Assembly (NCBI GenBank): GCA_018715595.1
Contig: DVLI01000009.1
Coordinates: forward strand, 1-35,107
From: Candidatus Caccoplasma merdavium
GTDB lineage: Bacteria > Bacteroidota > Bacteroidia > Bacteroidales > UBA11471
DNA length: 35,107 nt
Reading direction: 5' to 3'
The notes beneath the pieces were generated by a model. It saw only the letters and a program-made list of their open reading frames with translations. It had not been told where the DNA came from and did not search any database. The position numbers were made by a program, and so were the translations under genes. Numbering within the stretch: position 1 is the first letter of the stretch; each line of letters opens with the position of its first letter. Below are positions 1 to 7,880 of the stretch, piece by piece.

Positions 1-57
1 AGTTAAACCTGATCACGCCGATGGTACTGCGCAAGCGGGAGAGTAGGTAGCCGCCCC
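1..57 (+). rRNA. rrf: 5S ribosomal RNA, 3' end (partial)
   Basis: The first bases match the conserved 3' half of bacterial 5S rRNA: a GATGGTACTGC block (loop E / helix IV region), then a GGGAGAGTAGGT block, then the closing GCCGCC of the terminal helix. The 5' half lies outside the window. It implies that an rRNA operon reading rightwards ends here, which fits the terminator a few bases downstream. The exact 3' end is an estimate, good to a few bases. Confidence 0.9.
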
Positions 58-60
58 CTC

Positions 61-94
61 AGCGCCGGAGACAGAAGTCCCCGGCGCTTTTTTT
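61..94 (+). terminator. Rho-independent terminator of the rRNA operon
   Basis: An 8-bp GC-rich stem (AGCGCCGG at 61-68 with CCGGCGCT at 81-88) is followed by a run of seven T (88-94). It sits directly after the 5S rRNA and would end the rRNA transcript. Confidence 0.88.
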
Positions 95-627
95 ATATCC
101 CCACACCCCACGCCCTGCTGCCGCCACCAACTAACAGCCCTGTACAGCCCAACAAGCCACCGCCGGACCCAACTGCCAGCCCCCCAGCCAATACAGCCAC
201 CAACAGCTGCCAACCACCCCCAACCAGTCTTCCCTACAACAGACACACGCTACACTGCCAGGCAACCCACAGACAGCCCATAGCAGACACTTAAAACACC
301 CCGACCCACATCCTCCCGCAGTTAGCAAGAACAGAGACGCCTCACAGATTCGCAGACCCATGGCAGGTACATACAACTATCGCCCGCAACACGTACGCAT
401 TCGTTTCTTCTACCGATGTGCCACCACCGCCAATGTATTCCCCGTGATGAGTGTGAGCTCCACCTCCATTGTGAAACATTATTTTTATCGTAATATGTTT
501 GTAATTAGTATGTTGTGATTTGAGATAACAAGAACGCCGATACCATACTGATGCAGTCTGCTGGTGTTTGTCTGTCTCCGAGGTCTTGCTTTTAGCTGCG
601 ATTCTTAAACCTTTTGTTCTGTAAAAA
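95..627. other. Gene-free intergenic stretch downstream of the rRNA operon
   Basis: No convincing coding region is present. The left part is strongly C-rich and G-poor on the plus strand: in 121-300 I count 83 C and 24 G. The right part (about 470-625) is ordinary AT-rich intergenic DNA containing one Bacteroidetes-like -7 box (TATGTTTG, 494-501) that points rightwards with no gene behind it. Frames open on the minus strand across the left part run through the 5S rRNA and terminator and look non-coding. Confidence 0.6.
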
Positions 628-665
628 AAGCGATAGCCCTAGCTGTCATGCAAGGGCTATCGCTT
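623..665 (-). terminator. Rho-independent terminator of the DJ-1 family gene
   Basis: A perfect 13-bp inverted repeat (628-640 with 653-665, 12-nt loop) lies 20 bp past the stop codon of the minus-strand gene. On the minus strand the stem runs into seven T (plus-strand A run 623-629). The plus-strand side has no clean T run, so termination is mainly leftwards. Confidence 0.85.
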
Positions 666-684
666 GTGTTTCCATGTGGGAATA

Positions 685-1233
685 TTAATCGAGCAGCATA
701 CCCTTGCGCACCTCTTCGATGACGGCATCGCCTTGTGATTTGCGGATAAGGGTCGATGCAAAGTCGATTGCGGCGGCCGGGCCTTTTCCGGTAACGATAT
801 TGCCGTCGGTCTCGACCATGCGGCCGGTGACCGTGGCACCGTGCAGCATCTCTTCAAAACCGGGGTAGCATGTGGCTGCCCGATTTTCGAGTATGCCGTT
901 GACACCCAAAACGAAAGGTGCGGCGCAGATGGCGGCTAAGGGTCTGTCTGCTGCTGCGTGAGCTTTCAGTGCGTTTACCAAAGGGGCGCAGCCACCCAGG
1001 TTTTTCGAGCCGGGCATTCCGCCGGGGAGTATGAGCCACTCGGCCTCGGCAAAGGGTACTTCGTCGAGAAGCATATCGGCCGTAACGGGTATGTGGTGGG
1101 AACCGGTTACGGTTTTGTTGCCGGTAATCGATACGGTGCGGATTTCCATGCCGGCACGGCGCATCATGTCTACCACGGTGAGGGCTTCGACTTCTTCAAA
1201 GCCTTCGGCCAAGAACAGATAAGATAGTTTCAT
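685..1233 (-). CDS. DJ-1/PfpI family protein (YajL-like)
   Basis: This encodes 182 aa, the normal single-domain length for the DJ-1/ThiJ/PfpI superfamily. The N-terminal strand and GFEEVEA segment hold Glu16, matching the conserved acidic residue that contacts the reactive cysteine. PGGMPG lies at 70-75, and the nucleophile elbow AAICAAP puts the reactive Cys at 103. There is no signal peptide, so it is cytoplasmic. Family members are described as glyoxalase III or deglycase-type enzymes or as redox-responsive chaperones; the deglycase activity is debated and the sequence cannot settle which applies. A histidine near the active site in human DJ-1 appears replaced by Tyr (TCYPG). The gene is monocistronic, divergent from aroC, with its own terminator. 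Confidence 0.9.
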   Translation of the reverse strand: MKLSYLFLAEGFEEVEALTVVDMMRRAGMEIRTVSITGNKTVTGSHHIPVTADMLLDEVPFAEAEWLILPGGMPGSKNLGGCAPLVNALKAHAAADRPLAAICAAPFVLGVNGILENRAATCYPGFEEMLHGATVTGRMVETDGNIVTGKGPAAAIDFASTLIRKSQGDAVIEEVRKGMLLD

Positions 1234-1595
1234 TGCATTTCTTTTTTTTGAGATTTATATTCAAGTATGGTTATCGTATTGAAGCCCGGTAAAGCGGTTG
1301 AACCTTGGAATGGCGTTTGTTTCCAACCTGCTTTAAAAATATGGCGAAAGGAGAAAACAGAGACAAACAGAAACAACATTTCGATGTTTGACTATGCCGA
1401 ACCGAATCCTATTAGGTACAAATATAAGCAAAGCCCGTTGAAAAAATGTCGGCGCCGGCATAAAAAATCGTATAGATTTGAAAAAGATATTTTTCGCAGT
1501 CCGGGATAAAGAGTTCCAAAATTGCAGGGTAGAGGCAGTCGGTGTTTGCATAAAATGATTATCTTTGTCGAAGAAGCATTAATGGCAATTGCAAC
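1234..1595. other. Divergent intergenic region between the DJ-1 family gene and aroC
   Basis: This 362-bp stretch separates two divergent genes. A short plus-strand frame (1267-1509) is Lys/Arg-rich, lacks recognisable motifs and is probably not a gene. The only clear signal is the aroC -7 box near the right end. I could not identify a good promoter for the minus-strand gene. Confidence 0.5.
1560..1567 (+). promoter_or_regulatory. Probable aroC promoter, -7 box
   Basis: TATCTTTG matches the Bacteroidetes sigma-ABfr -7 consensus TAnnTTTG exactly and lies 28 bp before the aroC ATG, predicting a leader of about 22 nt. No good TTTG lies at the usual 19-21 nt spacing upstream, so the -33 element is weak. 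Confidence 0.55.
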
Positions 1596-2669
1596 ATGAA
1601 CAGTTTTGGAAATATATTCCGGCTCACCACGTTCGGCGAATCCCACGGAAAAGGAGTGGGTGGCGTAGTCGATGGTATGCCGGCCGGTATAGAGATTGAT
1701 ACCGCATACATACAGCAGGAACTCGACCGCCGTCGTCCCGGGCAGTCGTCGATTGTTACGGCCCGCAAGGAGAGCGACAGCGTGGAGATTCTTTCCGGCG
1801 TTTTCGAGGGGCGCACGACGGGTACGCCGATAGGTTTTGTGGTCTATAATCAGGACCAGCATTCGTCCGACTACGACAACCTGCGCGCCTGTTACCGGCC
1901 CTCGCATGCCGACTATACCTATACGATGAAATACGGCCTTCGCGACCATCGGGGCGGCGGACGCTCTTCGGCGCGTGAGACCCTCTCCCGTTGTGTGGCG
2001 GGAGCCTTGGCCAAGGCCGCCTTGGCGCATCTCGGCATTCGCGTGTGTGCCTATACTTCGCAGGTGGGCTCCATAGCGTTGCCGGGCTGTTATACCGATT
2101 ATGATTTGACCCGCATCGACGACAACATCGTGCGTTGTCCCGACGCCGAGACCGCCCGGCGCATGATCGAGCTCATCTCTGCGGTGAAGGCCGACGGCGA
2201 TACCATAGGCGGTGTTATTACCGGCGTCGTACAAGGCGTGCCCGTAGGATTGGGCGAGCCGGTGTTCAACAAGTTGCACGCCGACCTGGGGGCGGCCATG
2301 CTGGGCATCAATGCCGTCAAGGGCTTTGAATATGGCATGGGTTTCGAGGGCGTACAGTACCGGGGCTCGCAGATGAACGATGCGTTTGTCGTGCGCGACG
2401 GCCGCGTGTCGACCGCGACCAACCATTCGGGCGGCATTCAGGGCGGTATTTCCAACGGACAGGATATTTACTTCCGCGTGGCCTTCAAGCCCGTGGCTAC
2501 GTTGCTGCGCGACGTCGAGACCATCGACCGCGACGGCAATAGCGTCGTGGTCAAGGCGCGTGGCCGCCACGACCCGTGTGTCCTGCCCCGTGCCGTGCCC
2601 GTCGTCGAGGCCATGGCGGCCATGGTGGTGCTCGACCACTATCTGATGAACAAGACCAAACACCTTTAA
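1596..2669 (+). CDS. aroC: Chorismate synthase
   Basis: This encodes 357 aa, the usual length. The enzyme converts 5-enolpyruvylshikimate-3-phosphate to chorismate with reduced FMN, the last step of the shikimate pathway, in the cytoplasm. Family signatures are present in order: [10 protein letters not shown] near the N-terminus, RPSHADYTY and [13 protein letters not shown] in the middle, and [18 protein letters not shown] near the C-terminus. The start ATG is followed directly by the conserved [17 protein letters not shown] segment. The dipeptidase gene follows 11 bp after the stop and is probably co-transcribed. A -7 box lies 28 bp upstream. Confidence 0.97.
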   Translation: MNSFGNIFRLTTFGESHGKGVGGVVDGMPAGIEIDTAYIQQELDRRRPGQSSIVTARKESDSVEILSGVFEGRTTGTPIGFVVYNQDQHSSDYDNLRACYRPSHADYTYTMKYGLRDHRGGGRSSARETLSRCVAGALAKAALAHLGIRVCAYTSQVGSIALPGCYTDYDLTRIDDNIVRCPDAETARRMIELISAVKADGDTIGGVITGVVQGVPVGLGEPVFNKLHADLGAAMLGINAVKGFEYGMGFEGVQYRGSQMNDAFVVRDGRVSTATNHSGGIQGGISNGQDIYFRVAFKPVATLLRDVETIDRDGNSVVVKARGRHDPCVLPRAVPVVEAMAAMVVLDHYLMNKTKHL

Positions 2670-2680
2670 ACTTTACAGAT

Positions 2681-4039
2681 ATGGACATCAACTCTTACAT
2701 CGAGGCTCATAGTGCCCGATTCTTTGAAGAACTCTTTTCGCTCATTCGCATTCCCTCCATCAGTTCCGACTCTTCCCGCCGGGCCGACATGGAGGCTTGC
2801 GCCGCCCGTTGGCGGGAGTTGTTGCTGGCTGCCGGTGTCGACCGTGCCGAGGTGATGCCCACGTCGGCCGCACCGGTTGTTTTTGCCGAGAAGATAATCG
2901 ACCCGGCTTGGCCTACGGTTCTCGTTTACGGCCACTACGATGTGATGCCGGTAGAGCCCCTCTCGTTGTGGAAGACCGAGCCTTTCGAGCCGGTTGTCAA
3001 GGACGGGATTCTCTACGCCCGCGGGGCCGACGACGACAAAGGTCAATCGTTTCTCCAACTCAAAGCCTTTGAATACGCCCTTCACGAGGGCCTCTTGCGC
3101 TGCAATGTGAAATTTATCATCGAGGGCGGCGAGGAGATAGGTTCGCCCGGAGTGGAGGAGTTCTGCCGCGAACATACCGACCTGCTCAAAGCCGACATCA
3201 TTCTGGTTTCCGACACCAGCATGGTGGGAGCCGATATTCCCTCCATCACGACCGGATTGCGGGGCTTGTCTTACTGGCAGGTCGAGGTGACGGGCCCCAA
3301 TCACGACCTGCACTCGGGTATCTTCGGCGGGGCGGTGGCCAATCCCGTGAATGTGCTCTGCAAGATGATTGCCGCACTGACCGACGCCGACGGCCGCATT
3401 ACCCTGCCCGGCTTCTACGACGATGTCGAAGAGGTGTCGCGCGAAGAGCGCGATATGCTGGGGGCGGTTCCCTATGACGAGGAAAAATACAAGGCCAATG
3501 TAGGGGTAAAGGCCCTTTTCGGAGAGAAAGGTTACACGACGCTCGAACGCACGGCCATACGCCCCACCTTTGATGTGTGCGGTATTTGGGGCGGCTACAC
3601 GGGCGAGGGCGCCAAGACGGTACTTCCCTCCAAAGCCTATGCCAAACTCTCGTGCCGTCTGGTGCCGCACCAGCAGCACCACAAGATTGAGCAGCTGATG
3701 ATCGACCACTTCAACCGCACGGCACCCGATACCGTGCAGGTGAAGATAGAGGCCATACACGGTGGCGAGAGCTATGTGTGCCCCATCGACCTGCCGGCCT
3801 ACAAGGCGGCCGAGAAAGGCTACGAGGAGGCTTTCGGCAAACGTCCGCTGGCTGTGCGCCGGGGGGGCAGCATACCCATCATTGCCGTCTTTGAGCAGGT
3901 GCTGGGCATCAAGTCGATACTCATGGGCTTCGGCCTCGAAAGCGATGCCACCCATTCGCCCAACGAGAACATTCCCGTCGATATCCTGCACAAAGGTATC
4001 GTGGCCATTGTCGGATTCTATAAAAACTTCGGACACTGA
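2681..4039 (+). CDS. M20 family metallopeptidase (dipeptidase)
   Basis: This encodes 452 aa from the ATG at 2681. The frame is open further upstream to 2576, but that part overlaps aroC and the family N-terminus aligns with MDINSYIEAH. Zinc ligands of the M20 fold are visible: His85 in YGHYDVMP, bridging Asp118 in ARGADDDKG, catalytic Glu151 and ligand Glu152 in EGGEEIGSPG, Asp178 in VSDTS and His425 in SDATHSPNE. The lid-domain His211 (DLHSG) that reaches across the dimer is also present. It is most like the CNDP/M20 dipeptidase group and would hydrolyse small peptides in the cytoplasm, as there is no signal peptide. Substrate preference cannot be read from sequence. The stop codon overlaps the next gene's start (TGATG). 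Confidence 0.92.
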   Translation: MDINSYIEAHSARFFEELFSLIRIPSISSDSSRRADMEACAARWRELLLAAGVDRAEVMPTSAAPVVFAEKIIDPAWPTVLVYGHYDVMPVEPLSLWKTEPFEPVVKDGILYARGADDDKGQSFLQLKAFEYALHEGLLRCNVKFIIEGGEEIGSPGVEEFCREHTDLLKADIILVSDTSMVGADIPSITTGLRGLSYWQVEVTGPNHDLHSGIFGGAVANPVNVLCKMIAALTDADGRITLPGFYDDVEEVSREERDMLGAVPYDEEKYKANVGVKALFGEKGYTTLERTAIRPTFDVCGIWGGYTGEGAKTVLPSKAYAKLSCRLVPHQQHHKIEQLMIDHFNRTAPDTVQVKIEAIHGGESYVCPIDLPAYKAAEKGYEEAFGKRPLAVRRGGSIPIIAVFEQVLGIKSILMGFGLESDATHSPNENIPVDILHKGIVAIVGFYKNFGH

Positions 4040-4974
4040 TGGCGGCAGATGCTTCTCGACCGCTTTATGCCGACATGGGCAGCTACCTGGCCGCCCGGTT
4101 TCCCTATAAGGTACAGAAAATCTCGCTTCATGCGGGATTTTCTTGTCCCAACCGCGACGGTACCAAAGGACGCGGCGGCTGCACCTATTGCAACAACCAG
4201 ACGTTCAGCCCCGATTACTGCCACACCGGGCGGAGCATTACCGAACAGCTCGACGAGGGTATCGCTTTCTTCGCCCGCAAGTATCCCGACATGAAATACC
4301 TGGCCTATTTTCAGGCTTACACCAATACCTACGGGGCCACACCTTATCTGGCGGCCTGCTACGAGGAGGCGTTGGCACACGAAGGGGTGGTGGGGCTCAT
4401 CATCGGCACGCGACCCGACTGCATGCCGCCCGACCTGCTTGCCTATCTCTCCGACCTGGCACGCGACCGTTATCTCATGGCGGAGTATGGCATCGAGAGC
4501 ACCTGCGACGAGACGCTGGTGCGCGTCAACCGGGGCCACGACTACGCCTCGGCCGTCGATGCCGTGCGACGCACGGCCGAAGCCGGCATACCTGTGGGGG
4601 CGCACATGATATTGGGTCTGCCCGGCGAGAGCCGCGAAACGATACTTTCTCATGCCGGACGTCTGTCGGCCCTTCCCCTCACGATGGTCAAACTGCACCA
4701 GTTGCAGCTCATTCGGGGCACCCGGCTGGCCCAGGAATATGAGCAGGGTCTGGCCGACATATATCCCTACACCGTGACGGAGTATGTCGACCTGGCCATC
4801 GACTTCATCGAGCGGCTGCGCCCCGACATCGTCGTCGAGAGGTTTGTCTCCCAGTCGCCCGATGCGCTGCTTATCGCGCCGCGCTGGGGCTTGAAGAACC
4901 ACGAGTTTACGGCACGCCTCCTGCAACGTATGCGCGAGCGGAATACCTGGCAGGGACGCCTTTGGACGGAATGA
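4039..4974 (+). CDS. Radical SAM protein, YhcC/TIGR01212 family
   Basis: This encodes 311 aa. The cluster-binding cysteines are Cys36, Cys48 and Cys51, within CPNRDGTKGRGGCTYC, a C-x11-C-x2-C spacing instead of the common C-x3-C-x2-C. The long first spacer is characteristic of the YhcC (TIGR01212) family, related to the Elp3-type radical SAM group. A GAHMILGLPGE motif (about 187-197) forms a later part of the SAM barrel. The reaction is not established as far as I know, so only family membership is claimed. The ATG overlaps the dipeptidase TGA by one base, suggesting translational coupling. A terminator follows 31 bp after the stop. Confidence 0.9.
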   Translation: MAADASRPLYADMGSYLAARFPYKVQKISLHAGFSCPNRDGTKGRGGCTYCNNQTFSPDYCHTGRSITEQLDEGIAFFARKYPDMKYLAYFQAYTNTYGATPYLAACYEEALAHEGVVGLIIGTRPDCMPPDLLAYLSDLARDRYLMAEYGIESTCDETLVRVNRGHDYASAVDAVRRTAEAGIPVGAHMILGLPGESRETILSHAGRLSALPLTMVKLHQLQLIRGTRLAQEYEQGLADIYPYTVTEYVDLAIDFIERLRPDIVVERFVSQSPDALLIAPRWGLKNHEFTARLLQRMRERNTWQGRLWTE

Positions 4975-5005
4975 TGCGACCGAAGTTATTCTCCCGGAAA
5001 AAATA

Positions 5006-5041
5006 AAAACGGTTCTCTTTTTCAAAGAAGAGAACCGTTTT
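5006..5041. terminator. Bidirectional rho-independent terminator
   Basis: A perfect 14-bp stem (5006-5019 with 5028-5041) encloses an 8-nt loop. Flanking T runs exist in both directions, on the plus strand through 5043 and on the minus strand through the A-rich side at 4998-5009. It lies between two converging genes and can end both transcripts. Confidence 0.85.
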
Positions 5042-5084
5042 TTATGGGTGGTGTGTGGACGGTGTGCCGTTTCCGGTTGTCGGC

Positions 5085-6515
5085 TTACTCCCCGTCGAGG
5101 GTGGGTGGAGTGTAGTTGCTGGCACCGATGTCGGGTCGGGTACCGTCGGTGGGGCGGGGCTGTCCGTAGAGGTCGGTGGCCGTCGAGTCGTTGAGGTAGG
5201 CCGTACTGCCGGCTTCGCGGGCGGGCGACGACTCGGTGATGCGGAAGTCGAAGACATACTCCTCACCCGTGGCGACGAAGAGGGGGTCTTGCCCCCAAAG
5301 ACAGTCGATGAAGTTCTCGTCGTTCTCCCCGTTGGCTTGCAGCAGGCAGTGGTCGAACGTGATGGGTAGTCCTTCGATGTCGGCCGGTTCCATGAGTGTG
5401 CTGCGCGAGGTAAAGATGCTGTTGGCCATGAAGAAGCGCGGCTGTTGTTCCGGTGCCACGGTGTCGGCCGGCGCATGGGCCGTCAGGGTAAGGGCGGGAG
5501 CCGATATGATATCCCAGTTATAGAGGTTCGACACGGTGCAGTGTATCCATTCCGAGCGGCAGGCGGTGAGGTGCAGCAAAGCGCCTCCGGCGTTGGTGAG
5601 CTGGCAGTTGTAACCGCTGACCTGGGCGTATGAGGCCGATAGCAGGTGCGAGGCCGCGTTGTGTATGATGCTGTGTTGCAGGGTGAGCTTGGGTTGGGTC
5701 ACGTCGCTCGAATCGATGCGTATGCCCCACGACGACCCGTGCATGTCGACATACTCCCAGCGGTTGCCGTAACTCTCGGTGCCAAACCGCACGCCGCCCC
5801 ACTGTCCCGAGTAGTAGTCGTAGGGCAGGTTGGGAAACACGTTGTCGGTGCGGTCGCCCCGCAGCACGACGTGCAGCGAGTCCGACCCTTCGGCCAGCAT
5901 GCGTCCGTCGATGCGGATATATGCCTTGTCGTGCAGGTAGAGGGAGGTGCCTTCGGTGAGGGTGAGGGTGGCACCGGCACTTACGACGAGACTGTCGTAG
6001 ATGAGGAACGGTCGCTCACGGGTGAATGTGGTGTCGGTCGTGATGATTTTCCCGCCCCGGTACACAACGGCGTTCTGCCCGTAGGCTTCGAGTTTCACGT
6101 CCTGTCGCACCCCGTTGGTGAGGAATACGATGGAGTCTTTCACCAGGAAGGGGGTCGCTTCGTCGGTGGGGTCGATGTTGGCCTCCACAAAGACGTAGAG
6201 GCTGTCGCGGGCGCTCAACTCGATGGCGCCGATGTCGGGACCTTTTTCACCGTCGACGTTGATGAAGAAACCCGAATGTCCGGCGTCGGCCAGTCGCACC
6301 GATTCGATGCGTACCGCCCGGCTGTTGCGGTTGTAGACGCGGAACGACATCGTGGCCGTACCCTTGTCGGTGAAGATGGTGTCGAACTTCACGATGTCGG
6401 TCGAGAACGACAGCAGATGCGACGGGTTGTCGGTGAATCGCTCGTCGAAACAACTTGTCGCCAGGAGAGCGATGGCACACATGGCTATGCCGGTGAAAAA
6501 AGATTTTACATTCAT
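5085..6515 (-). CDS. Right-handed beta-helix lipoprotein
   Basis: This encodes 476 aa. A lipoprotein signal peptide ends at Cys22 (LLATSC), so the mature protein is predicted to be membrane-anchored, probably outer membrane. Residues about 35-150 resemble an Ig-like domain. From about 150 on, short repeated strands (for example TLTLTEGTSLYLHDKAYIRI, then the LHSII, CQLTN and CTVSN turns) suggest a parallel beta-helix. The C-terminus has the DLYGQPRPTDGTRPDIGAS segment seen at the end of many Bacteroidales beta-helix proteins (choice-of-anchor Q type). Known relatives include pectate-lyase-like and surface proteins of unknown role; no catalytic residues could be assigned. The gene appears monocistronic and shares the terminator at 5006-5041. 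Confidence 0.85.
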   Translation of the reverse strand: MNVKSFFTGIAMCAIALLATSCFDERFTDNPSHLLSFSTDIVKFDTIFTDKGTATMSFRVYNRNSRAVRIESVRLADAGHSGFFINVDGEKGPDIGAIELSARDSLYVFVEANIDPTDEATPFLVKDSIVFLTNGVRQDVKLEAYGQNAVVYRGGKIITTDTTFTRERPFLIYDSLVVSAGATLTLTEGTSLYLHDKAYIRIDGRMLAEGSDSLHVVLRGDRTDNVFPNLPYDYYSGQWGGVRFGTESYGNRWEYVDMHGSSWGIRIDSSDVTQPKLTLQHSIIHNAASHLLSASYAQVSGYNCQLTNAGGALLHLTACRSEWIHCTVSNLYNWDIISAPALTLTAHAPADTVAPEQQPRFFMANSIFTSRSTLMEPADIEGLPITFDHCLLQANGENDENFIDCLWGQDPLFVATGEEYVFDFRITESSPAREAGSTAYLNDSTATDLYGQPRPTDGTRPDIGASNYTPPTLDGE

Positions 6516-6628
6516 GACGCTTACATAACGGGGTTTGTGCCGCTTTATTGTGTCCGCCCGGGTTTTGTCCCGGCCGAAAGATTCTTCCTTAATTGAAAAA
6601 CTCTGTTTTCACTGTTCTCTTCTTTCGC

Positions 6629-6636
6629 TATTTTTG
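6629..6636 (+). promoter_or_regulatory. Possible distal lpxB promoter, -7 box
   Basis: TATTTTTG matches the Bacteroidetes -7 consensus. A poor -33 (TTTTC, 6606-6610) lies 18 nt upstream. A transcript would have a leader of about 100 nt before lpxB. It is weaker than the proximal promoter at 6690-6721. Confidence 0.35.
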
Positions 6637-6689
6637 CAGGAGAGGCGGGAGGCGGCTTGGCATAGCCCTATTTGAAAACTTCGTTTCTA

Positions 6690-6721
6690 TTTGTCTCTAC
6701 GTTCTCCTTTGTCTATATTTG
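6690..6721 (+). promoter_or_regulatory. lpxB promoter (TTTG-N20-TATATTTG)
   Basis: TTTG at 6690-6693 and TATATTTG at 6714-6721 are separated by 20 nt, a textbook Bacteroidetes promoter. Transcription would start near 6726, about 15 nt before the ATG at 6741. It lies inside the upstream open extension of lpxB and so argues against a start at 6672. Confidence 0.75.
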
Positions 6722-6740
6722 TGTCAAATATTTTTCGCGT

Positions 6741-7880
6741 ATGAAATATTATCTCATTGCCGGTGAAGCCTCGGGCGACCTGCACGCCGCCCATCTCATG
6801 CGGGCTATTCTTGAAAATGACCCGCAGGCCGATTTCCGCTTTTGGGGCGGTGATGCCATGCAGCAGGTCGGCGGCACGTTGGTGCGCCACTACCGCGAGA
6901 TGGCCTATATGGGATTTGTGCAGGTGGCTTTGCACCTCGGTCAGGTGTTGCGCAACATTGCCTTGTGCAAGAACGATTTGGCGGCTTATCGCCCCGATGT
7001 GTTGATTTTGGTCGACTATCCCGGTTTCAACTTGAAGATAGCCCGGTATGCCAAGGAGACGTTGCATCTGCCGGTACATTATTATATCTCGCCCAAGATA
7101 TGGGCATGGAAGGAGCATCGCATCGTAGGGATAAAGCGGTATGTCGACCGCATGTATTCGATATTGCCCTTTGAGGTGGAGTTCTATCGCCGGCATGACT
7201 ATGAGGTCGATTATGTGGGGAATCCCACGGTCGATGAGTTGTCGTCGCGTCGCGATGCCGATGAGACTTTTGCTCACTTCACGGCCGAGAATCATCTGCC
7301 CGACAAGCCGATTATCGCCCTCCTGCCCGGCAGCCGGCTGGCCGAGATTAAAGACAACCTGCGCATCATGATTGCCGCGGCTTCGGCGTTTCCCGATTAT
7401 CAGATGGTGATTGCCGGCGCACCCGGTGTCACGCCCTCGTTTTATGACCCCTATCGGAGCGACGGTCGGGTGTCGATTGTTTTCGGGAAGACCTATCGGC
7501 TCCTCCAACAGGCTCGGGCGGCGCTGGTGACTTCGGGAACCGCCACGCTCGAAACGGCTCTGCTGCGCGTGCCCCAAGTGGTCGGCTACTATATGCGCGG
7601 CGGGCAGTTTACCTATTCGCTGTTCCGTCCCATGATAAAGGTCGATTATGTTTCGCTGGTCAATCTCATTGCCGATGCGCCCGTGGTGCCCGAATTGCTG
7701 GTGCACCACTTCTCGCCCGACGAGGCACGCCGCCATCTGGCGCCTCTGCTCGACGACACTCCCGAGCGTGCCGCCATGTTGCGCGGATACGATGAGATGG
7801 CCGCCCGTCTCGGAGAGCCCGGTGCGCCCGAACGTGCCGCCCGTCTCATCGTGGAGAGTCTGACGGCGCGGAGCCGTTAG
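6741..7880 (+). CDS. lpxB: Lipid-A-disaccharide synthase
   Basis: This encodes 379 aa, the normal length. The GT19 glycosyltransferase joins 2,3-diacylglucosamine-1-phosphate to its UDP form to make the lipid A disaccharide, at the inner face of the inner membrane. Signatures include IAGEASGDLHA at residues 6-16, YREMAYMGF, VDYPGFNLKIA around 91-101, YYISPKIWAWKEHR around 114-127 and ALLPGSR around 193-199. The frame is open 23 codons further upstream from a TTG at 6672, but a canonical promoter lies there and the family N-terminus starts at MKYYLIAGEASGD, so the ATG at 6741 is chosen. The stop overlaps the converging ABC ATPase gene by 4 bp. Confidence 0.96.
   Translation: MKYYLIAGEASGDLHAAHLMRAILENDPQADFRFWGGDAMQQVGGTLVRHYREMAYMGFVQVALHLGQVLRNIALCKNDLAAYRPDVLILVDYPGFNLKIARYAKETLHLPVHYYISPKIWAWKEHRIVGIKRYVDRMYSILPFEVEFYRRHDYEVDYVGNPTVDELSSRRDADETFAHFTAENHLPDKPIIALLPGSRLAEIKDNLRIMIAAASAFPDYQMVIAGAPGVTPSFYDPYRSDGRVSIVFGKTYRLLQQARAALVTSGTATLETALLRVPQVVGYYMRGGQFTYSLFRPMIKVDYVSLVNLIADAPVVPELLVHHFSPDEARRHLAPLLDDTPERAAMLRGYDEMAARLGEPGAPERAARLIVESLTARSR

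Noticed and set aside
13..376. Open frames on the minus strand (77 and 81 codons) at the left edge
   Set aside because: They lie across or next to the 5S rRNA and its terminator, are Trp/Gly/Cys-rich with no motif, and result from the C-rich composition.
1267..1509. Plus-strand frame of 80 codons between the DJ-1 family gene and aroC
   Set aside because: No start context, no recognisable domain, and basic low-complexity composition in a divergent promoter region.
2576..2680. 35-codon upstream extension of the M20 dipeptidase
   Set aside because: It overlaps the conserved aroC C-terminus in another frame, and the family N-terminus starts at the ATG at 2681.
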